64,000 nucleotides of DNA from NCBI GenBank assembly GCA_023430975.1, contig JAEYYB010000180.1:1-64000 (forward strand), given 5' to 3'. The number at the start of each line of letters is the position of its first letter. Positions within the stretch are counted from its first letter, which is position 1. Positions 6,230 to 14,906 of the stretch are shown piece after piece. The notes under the pieces are model-generated. The model made no database searches. It was given only the letters and a program-made list of their open reading frames with translations, and was not told the origin of the DNA. The position numbers and the translations under genes are program-made. This stretch comes from Bacillota bacterium (GTDB taxonomy: Bacteria; Bacillota; Clostridia; Acetivibrionales; DSM-2933).

Positions 6230-8767
6230 ATGAAGAAAAGTTCAAAAGTAAGAAAGAATAGTGTTAGGATCAATCGCAACTTCTTTATTTTTCAAGGTAT
6301 TATGATATCGCTTTTGTTGTATCTTACTTGGGGGTCTTGGGCTAAATTTATTATTTTTATTGTCTTGGAAATGATAGCATATTGTGCTTTTGTATATTAT
6401 TTGATAGCGAAGAAAATCAAGAAAAAGAATAACATAAAAAATGTACATTATAAAGAGGTATATAAAAAGGCGAAGAGTAATTCCAGAGATGTAGTTGAAT
6501 CCAGTGAAAATAAAGGATTAAGAAGAGTGGGCAAAAACTATAACTGGGAGATATCCGATCACAGCTCGGAGCAGGAATCTATAGCTTATTCCGGCTATTC
6601 TCCAAGCACAACGAATAGAAATACTGAAACACCAGACCAACTTAATTCTGGGCGTAGTTCCATAAATGACTCAAAAAAATATACTCCTCGAGAAGAAACT
6701 AAAAAATTTGTACCCTACCGATCCCCTTTTGAACCTATTAGGCCAAGGATAGATGAACAAGCGGCAGAGATAGATAAAGCAAGTGAACTTACAGCGGCTG
6801 AGGTGCCGGATGTTGAAGACGCTAAAGTTGAAATTACAGAATGTAAAGAAGAAAATATAGAAGAAGTCAATATAGAAGACAGCATTGAAGACAGCATAGA
6901 AGGAAGCATAGACGACGATATGGAAGAGAATGTAGAAGATAGCATAGAAGACGATATAGAAGAGAATGTAAATGACAACCTAGAATTTGACATAGAAGAT
7001 ATGATAGAAGAAACTATCCTGGATTCGCAAATGGATTGTAATACACTTAAAGAATATAATGGTGAATTTGAAGAGAGAAGGTCTATCACACTTACTAAAG
7101 TGGGTAATAAAGTAATAACTGATTCCAAGCCAACGGGGAATAGTGCTGGACTTCGCTACTCGCCATGCACACCGGAGGGTCGCGTTGACTCTCAACAGAG
7201 CTTTCCATATACCCCGGCAGGTCGCGTTGACTCTCAAGAGAGCTTTCCATGTACTCCGACAGGTCGTGTTGATTCTCAACAAAGCTCTCCATGCATCACA
7301 GTTCGGTCTGGAAAAATGAGAATGGATTTTGCCCAATATGAACCTCCGGTTGAACTTCTTAGTAAAAATGAAGTATTGGATTATGATGAAGAAACCGAAG
7401 CTTATATTGAATATAACTCGCATAAACTAATTGATACATTAGCAAGTTTTGGGGTGGGTGCCAAGGTTTTGAATGTGAGCAAGGGGCCTACAGTCACTCG
7501 CTACGAGCTGCAGCCCAATGCAGGGGTTAAAGTCAGTAAAATAGTAAACTTAGCCGATGATATTGCACTGAATCTTGCGGCAACAGGAGTGAGAATAGAA
7601 GCACCTATTCCAGGTAAAGCAGCTATTGGAATTGAAATACCCAATAAGAAAAATGTGGCTGTATTTCTTCGGGATGTTATTGAGACGGATGCGTTTCAGA
7701 ATTATTCTTCCAAACTGGCCTTTGCAGTAGGAAAGGATATTGCAGGAAATGTTGTGGTTGGGGACATTGCAAAAATGCCGCACCTCTTAATTGCGGGTGC
7801 TACCGGGTCTGGGAAGAGCGTTTGTATTAATACGCTGATAATCAGTATTCTATATAAGGCATCCCCAGCGGAAGTACGCCTTCTTATGGTAGATCCAAAA
7901 GTAGTTGAACTTGGTATCTATAACGGCATTCCTCATCTCTTGATTCCTGTGGTTACCGATCCCAAAAAAGCATCAGGGGCACTTACGTGGGCAGTAATGG
8001 AAATGACAAATCGTTATAGGCTTTTTGCAGAAAACAATGTCAGGGATTTAAAGGGCTATAACGGGCTCATAAAGGAGAGGGGAGAAGGGGAAACTTTGCC
8101 CCAGATCGTAATAATTATTGATGAGCTTGCAGATTTGATGATGGTGGCTCCTAATGAGGTAGAGGATTCCATTTGCCGATTGGCACAAATGGCAAGAGCA
8201 GCAGGTATGCATTTGGTAATCGCAACACAGAGGCCTTCAGTTAACGTAATTACCGGTGTGATAAAAGCCAATATTCCTTCCAGAATTTCGTTTGCTGTTT
8301 CCTCCCAAATTGACTCCAGAACCATATTGGATATGGCTGGAGCAGAAAAACTCCTTGGCAGAGGAGATATGCTGTTTTATCCACTAGGTCAGCCAAAGCC
8401 TCTGAGAGTACAGGGAAGCTTTATTTCCGACAAGGAAGTAGAGAGATTCGTAACACATATCAAATCGCTGCAGAGTGCGGAGTACGATGAGGAAATATTA
8501 CAAAAGATAGAGAACCAGACCCCAGAAACACAAAAACCTGATTCAAGCGGAGATGACGAACTGCTTCCGCAAGCAATCTTGATGGTTTTGGAATTGGGGC
8601 AGGCTTCGGCATCATTGATACAACGAAAATTCAAAGTCGGATATTCAAGAGCCGCTAGAATTTTGGACCAAATGGAGGCATGGGGAGTGGTTAGTGCATC
8701 GGATGGCAGCGGCAAACCAAGGCAAATCCTGATAACCAGGCAGGAGTGGATTGAGTTGAACGCATAA
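6230..8767 (+). CDS. DNA translocase of the FtsK/SpoIIIE family
   Basis: Hexameric ATP-driven motor that pumps double-stranded DNA through division or sporulation septa. Walker A (GATGSGKS) is at about residue 524, Walker B (IVIIIDELADLM) near 628. A C-terminal winged-helix gamma domain (about 780-845: SLIQRKFKVGYSRAARILDQ) reads DNA orientation sequences. The N-terminus has only two hydrophobic segments (about residues 18-55), where SpoIIIE/FtsK normally have four. The linker is unusual: a run rich in Glu/Asp with SIE/DDIEENV units (about 205-262), then three tandem 14-residue repeats (TPxGRVDSQ(Q/E)S). The frame is open from 6194; ATG 6230 (MKKSSK) is preferred, though ATG 6218 is possible since GAAGGG at 6211-6216 is close to both. 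Cell division versus sporulation role is unresolved. Confidence 0.9.
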   Translation: MKKSSKVRKNSVRINRNFFIFQGIMISLLLYLTWGSWAKFIIFIVLEMIAYCAFVYYLIAKKIKKKNNIKNVHYKEVYKKAKSNSRDVVESSENKGLRRVGKNYNWEISDHSSEQESIAYSGYSPSTTNRNTETPDQLNSGRSSINDSKKYTPREETKKFVPYRSPFEPIRPRIDEQAAEIDKASELTAAEVPDVEDAKVEITECKEENIEEVNIEDSIEDSIEGSIDDDMEENVEDSIEDDIEENVNDNLEFDIEDMIEETILDSQMDCNTLKEYNGEFEERRSITLTKVGNKVITDSKPTGNSAGLRYSPCTPEGRVDSQQSFPYTPAGRVDSQESFPCTPTGRVDSQQSSPCITVRSGKMRMDFAQYEPPVELLSKNEVLDYDEETEAYIEYNSHKLIDTLASFGVGAKVLNVSKGPTVTRYELQPNAGVKVSKIVNLADDIALNLAATGVRIEAPIPGKAAIGIEIPNKKNVAVFLRDVIETDAFQNYSSKLAFAVGKDIAGNVVVGDIAKMPHLLIAGATGSGKSVCINTLIISILYKASPAEVRLLMVDPKVVELGIYNGIPHLLIPVVTDPKKASGALTWAVMEMTNRYRLFAENNVRDLKGYNGLIKERGEGETLPQIVIIIDELADLMMVAPNEVEDSICRLAQMARAAGMHLVIATQRPSVNVITGVIKANIPSRISFAVSSQIDSRTILDMAGAEKLLGRGDMLFYPLGQPKPLRVQGSFISDKEVERFVTHIKSLQSAEYDEEILQKIENQTPETQKPDSSGDDELLPQAILMVLELGQASASLIQRKFKVGYSRAARILDQMEAWGVVSASDGSGKPRQILITRQEWIELNA
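7163..7288 (+). repeat. Three 42-bp tandem repeats inside the FtsK/SpoIIIE linker
   Basis: Units at 7163-7204, 7205-7246 and 7247-7288 each begin CCAT and share the core GTCG(C/T)GTTGA(C/T)TCTCAA. They encode the 14-residue unit T-P-x-G-R-V-D-S-Q-(Q/E)-S-(F/S)-P-(Y/C). The differences between units are mostly silent or conservative, indicating recent in-frame duplication. Confidence 0.9.
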
Positions 8768-8801
8768 GGGTTATAATATGGAACTTTTTCAAATAGTTGA
8801 T

Positions 8802-8869
8802 AAATATCCTAACGAATGATAAAATTTATCTATATTAAAAATAAGTTTTATTATTTGTTAGGGGATATT
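8802..8869. terminator. Long AT-rich hairpin after the FtsK/SpoIIIE gene
   Basis: AAATATCCTAACGAATGATA at 8802-8821, continuing to 8829, pairs with the arm at 8841-8869. Most differences between the arms are A/G or C/T changes that remain pairable as G-U. Loop 8830-8840. It could end the ftsK transcript, although no U-tract follows directly. The remaining gap to 9005 is AT-rich without a gene. Confidence 0.45.
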
Positions 8870-9005
8870 CAAGATATGATTCATATTCTGAGTAAGACAT
8901 AAAAAGCATTTTATTTTTCATAATATGCATTTAAATCTTCCAAATATCTTTTTAAGGATAGATATTTTCTTTAATTATCCCCTAAATTAAAAAGGGGAGA
9001 AAGAA

Positions 9006-12000
9006 ATGATAGTTAAGGGAATAAAAAAGAGTATATGCTTGTTTTCTGTTTTTTGTGTTATGGTTACCAATTTTAACGTGAATTTCTCAGCAAGTGCACA
9101 AGTAAGCTCAGAGATTCAAACAGGCACAAGAAACTTATCAGTAGCACAAGAAGTTTATTCTACACCAATGTCTACACCAGATACACCTATAACTGTAGCA
9201 CAAGCGGTTTATCCCACGGCTGCAGCTTCAACTACGCCAGTACCTGTGTTTACACCAACTAAAGAACCTCTTACAGTGACAAATTCAGTCTATCCAACAT
9301 CGACAATAACTCCAACACCGACAATAACTCCAACATCGATAACAACTCCAACAGCACCAATAACTCCAATACCAACAAAGAATGAAGCCGACGATTATGG
9401 AAACGACATTTCCGATGCATTTACTATCCCTGCTGACATTTCCATCTCAGGTAGGCTCGATAGTTCCGATCCTGCAGATGTATTTTGTTTTTCAACCGAC
9501 ATAGATGTTGATACAGTTGTTACAATTAAATACAGTGATTGTATATCGGCAAGTTTATTGGAGTTGTCGGGAAATGAGGTTGCTGCAGATGAAAGGCATG
9601 GCAGCGGAGCTTTAACTCTTGGTGTCCATGCTTTGAAGAAAATGAATTATTACATAAAGGTAAAAAGTCCTCATCAGGAACCGGTTGATTATACCGTTAG
9701 TGTTGCAGGCCCGGTAGTTGATGACTTCGGTGATACACAAGAAAGTTCAAAGGAAATAAAGTTAAACAGTTTTATAGAGGGTAAAATTGAAAGTTACCCT
9801 GATAGAGATTATTTCTGTTTTACACCGTCTGTCGATGGCATCTATTATATAGAGAAATTTTCTTCATATGACAGCAATGATATAGTAGTGGGTGGTGCTT
9901 TGAAATTTTATGATGAAAATGGTCAGATTCTACAAAGCACTTTATACCGTTCCTTTTACTCATACAAGCTGGAAAAAGGTAAAACCTACTATATATCAGT
10001 TTCAAACGATGATTATGTAAATAAAACCTTCTACTATTCCTTTGTTCTAAGAGGGCCAGTTTTAGATGACCATGGTAATACAAAAGAAACCGCAACCCAA
10101 ATCCAGGTTGAGAGCCTTGTTGAAGGGTATTTAGAACTAAACGACGTCGATTATTTCAGTTTTAAGACTGCTGCAGAGGGATTATACAGTATTGGAAATT
10201 ACCAGATAGATAACTATGTTCTTAACTCTACACAAGCGATTGATAGAATTACTTTATATGATGAAGAAGGCAATCAATTAGGCCGTTACAATTACTCAAT
10301 GGCATATTATCTGGAAAAGGATCAAACATATTATATATCTGTTACACATGATTCTCTCTGGCCCTATGCGTTTGGCTACTACATATTGATAAAAGGACCC
10401 TGTGAAGATGATTATGGTAATAAAAAAGAATCAGCAACGGAAATTTACCTGGATAATAAAGTTGAGGGCTTCACAAATTATAATAACGATGTTGATTGTT
10501 TCAGCCTCAGAGCTCCAGTCAACGGAATATATTATATTGACAGCTCGACATTAGGTTGGGATAATATCAGAGTTTATAATGAGGAGAGCGGAGAGCTTCC
10601 AATGAGTAATAATGGATCCAATAATTATTACTCATTGGAAAACGACACAATATATTATATTAATATATCTAGGCCTTATGCTAGCTCAAACAAATATTCA
10701 TTCACAATAAAGCTATCAAGTTCCGATGATTATGGGGATACAATGAAAACGGCAGAGGAAATACAATTGGGCAGTCGAATTAAGGGCTTTGCAGATATTT
10801 TGTATGACTCAGACTATTTCTGCTTTAAGCCTTCAGAATCCGGAACATACTATATTGAAAATTTTTATGCACAGAGTAGTGGCTATGGCAGCAATTACAT
10901 TTTCATGAACAATGTGTTGGGGGTTGTTGGTGCAAATGGTGGTACTGTTTACCCCAAGTTTGACAATAACGGTAATAAAAGAGCATATATCAATATGTTA
11001 AAGGATGAGACATATTACATGTATATAAAAAATCCCAATTGCGACAGGCCTTTTACCTATTGGTTTCAACTTGAGGGACCGATTATAGATGATTATGGCG
11101 ATTCTATAGAATCGGGCAAGGAAATACAATTGGGTAAAGAGGTTAAGGGCAGTATAAATAATGTTCGGGATTATGACTATTTCGTCCTGGAACCTTCAAC
11201 TACAGGAATATACTACTTGGATAAGTTTACCATAACCTATACCTACAATGATTTTCCCAATCCAAATATAGAAATAGTTGATTCAAACGGTACTTATGTG
11301 GATATGGATTATGGGGATCATCGTTCCAATAAAGCTTATTTTTCTTTAACTAAAGGTAATAAGTATTATATCTATGTAAATAGCGGTAGTGAATTTTCAA
11401 TGTTTAACTATGTATTCACAATAAATGGACCAATAATAGATGACGTAGAAAACACTCCAAGTCTTTCAAAAACATTGGAAATCGGGAAGGTTGCAGACGG
11501 AAAAATAGACTATTATACAGATCAAGATTTTTTCAGCTTCACAACCGCTGAAAAAGGCTTTTATTCCCTATCATTAAATTGCATGGATTCGATTGATATT
11601 ATACTATATGATGAACGTTATAGACCGGTTTCCATATCTTCCTATAGTACTGATAATGTGGAACAGTGTTTTAGACTGGAATCAAATAAGTCTTACTATA
11701 TAAGAATATCGGCTTATAACTATGACACAAGTGATATGAATTACAGTATTTGTGTTAATGGCCCAATAATTGATGATTATGGAAACTCCATAAATGACAG
11801 TTCTTTGGTTAAAATGGGTGATACCAAGGCCAAAATAGACTATCTAGGGGATATAGATATGTTTATGTTTATTCCTTCATCCACGGGTACTTACCATTTT
11901 AATATAAATACAGATACCATATCGGCCATAAAGTTTTATGATATCAATGGCTTCGATATAAGAAATACAATTGTAGATGCAAATACGGCAAGCTGTAATC

Positions 12001-12581
12001 TTTCGGCATACGATACTTGTTTTATTGCTGTCAATAATGACAAAACTCTTTCTGTTGGTAATTATACCCTTACCATCAGTAAGGCTTTGGTACAGGACAC
12101 CTTCAAAATAACAGGGTATGTGAAGCCTGACTTTTCAGATAAATCATCAAACCCGATAAAAGCAGGATTCAAAGTATCTCTTGCAGGAACACAAATTACT
12201 ACCGCAACTGATGAAAATGGATATTTCGAGATCACAAATATACCGAAGTCAGATAAAGGATATGATGTTTTGATTGCAAAGGATGGTTATCTTAAAAGGC
12301 AAATCAAGAATGTTATCGTAAGCGGTAATATTTCGTTATCACAATCGGAAGCACCAATTGAGATGTGGGCTGGAGATTTGGATGAATCCCATGATGGTGT
12401 TATAAACATTAAAGATGTCATTATGATTGCAAAAGCCTTTAATTCTTGTAAAGGTGATTCTCTGTATTTAGAAAGTATGGATTTGGATAACAATTCTGTG
12501 ATAAACATTTTAGATATGATCATTGTAGCAAAACACTTTAATCAGACAACAGAAGGCTATCCGCAAGTAAGCGTTGAGTAA
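9006..12581 (+). CDS. Secreted dockerin protein with eight PPC-like repeats
   Basis: A 1191-residue exported protein. An N-terminal signal peptide is followed by a Thr/Pro-rich linker (about residues 55-125, TPTITPTS-like units). Next come eight repeats of about 110-120 residues, each starting D-D-x-G-(D/N) and containing a G-x-(I/V) ... D-x-D-(Y/F)-F-x-F core, at about residues 128, 238, 353, 466, 573, 693, 811 and 922. They resemble bacterial pre-peptidase C-terminal (PPC) beta-sandwich domains. A carboxypeptidase-regulatory-like domain follows (about 1033-1110, ATDENGYFEITNIP), then a type I dockerin (about 1119-1180) with duplicated calcium loops GDLDESHDGVINIKD and MDLDNNSVINILD. The dockerin implies docking onto a cellulosome scaffoldin cohesin. 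I see no catalytic module, so it may bind a substrate or serve a structural role. GGGGAGA lies before the ATG. Confidence 0.88.
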   Translation: MIVKGIKKSICLFSVFCVMVTNFNVNFSASAQVSSEIQTGTRNLSVAQEVYSTPMSTPDTPITVAQAVYPTAAASTTPVPVFTPTKEPLTVTNSVYPTSTITPTPTITPTSITTPTAPITPIPTKNEADDYGNDISDAFTIPADISISGRLDSSDPADVFCFSTDIDVDTVVTIKYSDCISASLLELSGNEVAADERHGSGALTLGVHALKKMNYYIKVKSPHQEPVDYTVSVAGPVVDDFGDTQESSKEIKLNSFIEGKIESYPDRDYFCFTPSVDGIYYIEKFSSYDSNDIVVGGALKFYDENGQILQSTLYRSFYSYKLEKGKTYYISVSNDDYVNKTFYYSFVLRGPVLDDHGNTKETATQIQVESLVEGYLELNDVDYFSFKTAAEGLYSIGNYQIDNYVLNSTQAIDRITLYDEEGNQLGRYNYSMAYYLEKDQTYYISVTHDSLWPYAFGYYILIKGPCEDDYGNKKESATEIYLDNKVEGFTNYNNDVDCFSLRAPVNGIYYIDSSTLGWDNIRVYNEESGELPMSNNGSNNYYSLENDTIYYINISRPYASSNKYSFTIKLSSSDDYGDTMKTAEEIQLGSRIKGFADILYDSDYFCFKPSESGTYYIENFYAQSSGYGSNYIFMNNVLGVVGANGGTVYPKFDNNGNKRAYINMLKDETYYMYIKNPNCDRPFTYWFQLEGPIIDDYGDSIESGKEIQLGKEVKGSINNVRDYDYFVLEPSTTGIYYLDKFTITYTYNDFPNPNIEIVDSNGTYVDMDYGDHRSNKAYFSLTKGNKYYIYVNSGSEFSMFNYVFTINGPIIDDVENTPSLSKTLEIGKVADGKIDYYTDQDFFSFTTAEKGFYSLSLNCMDSIDIILYDERYRPVSISSYSTDNVEQCFRLESNKSYYIRISAYNYDTSDMNYSICVNGPIIDDYGNSINDSSLVKMGDTKAKIDYLGDIDMFMFIPSSTGTYHFNINTDTISAIKFYDINGFDIRNTIVDANTASCNLSAYDTCFIAVNNDKTLSVGNYTLTISKALVQDTFKITGYVKPDFSDKSSNPIKAGFKVSLAGTQITTATDENGYFEITNIPKSDKGYDVLIAKDGYLKRQIKNVIVSGNISLSQSEAPIEMWAGDLDESHDGVINIKDVIMIAKAFNSCKGDSLYLESMDLDNNSVINILDMIIVAKHFNQTTEGYPQVSVE

Positions 12582-12604
12582 ATAAGAGACATCTTGCATC
12601 AATG

Positions 12605-12659
12605 AAATAAAACCGGCTGTGAACTAGCCGAAATGGCTTTGGTACAGCTGGTTTTATTT
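12605..12659. terminator. Bidirectional terminator between convergent genes
   Basis: AAATAAAACCGGCTGT (12605-12620) pairs with ACAGCTGGTTTTATTT (12644-12659), with one G-U and an inner AGCC/GGCT stem. A-rich and T-rich flanks on both sides fit termination of the dockerin gene on plus and the sulfatase gene on minus. Confidence 0.8.
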
Positions 12660-14696
12660 AGAATTTATAATTTTTCCGTAATAATCCGTTTCAATAATTT
12701 TTGTGGAGTATTTAAATTTTTCAGAGACAATTCTGTTTACTTCTTTAATATAATTGCTGTCTGCTTTAGTTTCATTTATATACTCGATGGAGTTTGAGGC
12801 TGTATTATATCTGGCTTTGTCGGTGATCCAGCTTCTGTTTGAAAAAATCACCAGAGGATCAGATTCAGACAAAATATCAGTACCCATCAGAAGGCGTGAG
12901 TCATAATCAAGTCCGAATAAATTTGATAGAGTAGGTATTATATCAAGGCTTGAGCATTGTTTATCTATAATAACGGTATCCATTCCCTTTTTCCAGAGGA
13001 TAAATGTGCTTTTATACAATTCAAAATTACCTTCAACTTTATGGCCTGCAAGTTCATCGATATTTTCTTTTGGAAGGCCATACGGATAGTGGTCAGGACT
13101 AATTGCAATTACAGTCTTGTCGGCAACACCGGCAGCTTCCAGCTTTTCCAAAAGTGACTTTATAGCAAATTCAAGCTCTAAATTGCATGCAATATACGCC
13201 TTTGAAGTATCGGAATAGGGGAGATCCTTGACATAGGATTTGTTTTTTCTTGCTATGTAGTTACCGCCGAAGCTGTAATTCAAGTGGCCGCTGACAGTCA
13301 TGTAGTATGTGTGAAATGGTTTGGTGCCGATATATTCGCTTGCTGTAACATCTATCATTTCAAGATCGGATTCGGGCCAGGTGTTTTTTATATTCAGTCC
13401 ATTACCTACTCCTTTGTAATCATAACCCATGTTTGGATGCGAAATATGCCTGTCATAATACTTATATGAATGATTATGGTATGCCTTCAAAGTATAACCC
13501 AAATTTTTGAACTGGTTGCCCATCACAAAGGGCATGTAATTTTTACCGGTACGGCTGAAACTCCAAATTCCGGATTTGGGTATGAGACCGGTACAGGCAA
13601 CAAATTCTCCGTCAGAAGTGCTAACTTTCCATACTGGATTGTAAAAGTTATTGAATACAAATCCCTCAGTTGACATTTTATATAAGGTTGGAGTTAGTTC
13701 GGGGCTAATGGCATAAGGAGAGAAGCCTTCCGCTGTTATAAGAATTAAATTATATCCCTTAAACATTCCGGTATATTGGTTCTTTTTTGTAGGTTCAACG
13801 GAAGAAAAATATTTATGCATATCAAGAAGAGATTTATTCTTCTCATTAGAAATTATGGAATTAAAATCAATATCTAAAATATTGGCTTCATATTGCGGCT
13901 CAGGAGTTGGGGTGGTGTCGGTGTATTTAACATCAATACTTGGTGCAGGTGTTGCTTCAATTTCATAGACAGCATTTGCGACAGATTTTCCAATAAAACT
14001 GTATCCCAATACATCTTTTTGTTCGTTGAAATTAAAACTTGGAATAAGCCGTTTTATATCTAATTCCATTGTTGTCATGAGGCCTAATTTTTTTATGGAT
14101 AACTCTGGTACATAAGAGTCATGATACAGCGAGTACTGTGAAAAGGGATCATCTTTGGTTAAGTTTATACATATTATAGAAGCTGCTCGACTGAGGATTA
14201 AAAATAACAATAGAAAGCAAAAAGAACTTAACTTTAATCTTGTAACAGAAGCCTTCCTAAGAGCAAAGAACAAAATCAGCATGGGAATTAATAGCAGTAT
14301 AACAGCAATAATATTTTTTAAAATTGCAGTTACAATGATTTCCTTGAACTGAAGTACATCTCCTGCCCCTGTAAGCGAAAAGAGTGACAGAGGAGTTTTA
14401 AATACATCGTAATAAATAAGTTGAATACTATAGACAAGGATGAGCAGAGTTAGCAGTATTGCAGCTATTATTTTATTTGGTTTGGACTGGAACAAGCTTG
14501 ACAGTATAAATAACACAGTACCTGCTGATAGAGAAAATAGTACAGTGAAGGCAAAGTCCGGGCTTAGTCCTCTGAATGTCCAAATGCTGAAAATAAGCTC
14601 GAGATAATTTATTGTTATTATATAAAATACTAAAATCCAATATTTTGCGAAGAGTGCAAGAGCTGCCTTAATCTTGTTTATGATGAAAGAATTCAT
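12654..14696 (-). CDS. LTA synthase family membrane sulfatase (phosphoglycerol transferase-like)
   Basis: A 680-residue protein with about five N-terminal transmembrane helices and an extracellular alkaline-phosphatase/sulfatase-fold domain, like lipoteichoic acid synthase, which polymerises glycerol phosphate on the outer face of the membrane. Visible motifs are the metal-site region LILITAEGFS, the nucleophile threonine T360 in KVSTSDGEF, and the C-terminal histidine region AISPDHYPYG. The frame is open from 14732, but the start at 14696 (MNSFIINK) has GGAGG 9 nt upstream and is chosen. A Thr/Pro linker (about residues 255-270) joins the membrane and catalytic parts. It is a single gene, divergent from the acyl-CoA ligase. 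Whether it makes true LTA or modifies another envelope polymer is not shown. Confidence 0.88.
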   Translation of the reverse strand: MNSFIINKIKAALALFAKYWILVFYIITINYLELIFSIWTFRGLSPDFAFTVLFSLSAGTVLFILSSLFQSKPNKIIAAILLTLLILVYSIQLIYYDVFKTPLSLFSLTGAGDVLQFKEIIVTAILKNIIAVILLLIPMLILFFALRKASVTRLKLSSFCFLLLFLILSRAASIICINLTKDDPFSQYSLYHDSYVPELSIKKLGLMTTMELDIKRLIPSFNFNEQKDVLGYSFIGKSVANAVYEIEATPAPSIDVKYTDTTPTPEPQYEANILDIDFNSIISNEKNKSLLDMHKYFSSVEPTKKNQYTGMFKGYNLILITAEGFSPYAISPELTPTLYKMSTEGFVFNNFYNPVWKVSTSDGEFVACTGLIPKSGIWSFSRTGKNYMPFVMGNQFKNLGYTLKAYHNHSYKYYDRHISHPNMGYDYKGVGNGLNIKNTWPESDLEMIDVTASEYIGTKPFHTYYMTVSGHLNYSFGGNYIARKNKSYVKDLPYSDTSKAYIACNLELEFAIKSLLEKLEAAGVADKTVIAISPDHYPYGLPKENIDELAGHKVEGNFELYKSTFILWKKGMDTVIIDKQCSSLDIIPTLSNLFGLDYDSRLLMGTDILSESDPLVIFSNRSWITDKARYNTASNSIEYINETKADSNYIKEVNRIVSEKFKYSTKIIETDYYGKIINSK

Positions 14697-14906
14697 TAAT
14701 AAATACCTCCAATATGTTTGAGTGAAGGCCAATAAAATTATTATATCGTGTATTCAAACAAAAATCGACAAAAATATTTATAAATGTGTTAAAATCAAGC
14801 AGGGTTAGCATTTCTGCAGTTCCTGAAGAGCAGGTTATAGCACAAATAATAAAATTATGATAATATTACAGTAGAAGCTGGTTATTGAAGGAGGAGTCAT
14901 GGGATC

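Noticed and set aside
6715..7128. Minus-strand Ser-rich 137-codon frame
   Set aside because: Complement of the acidic linker of the FtsK gene; the serine richness comes from the repetitive GAA/GAT codons read in reverse.
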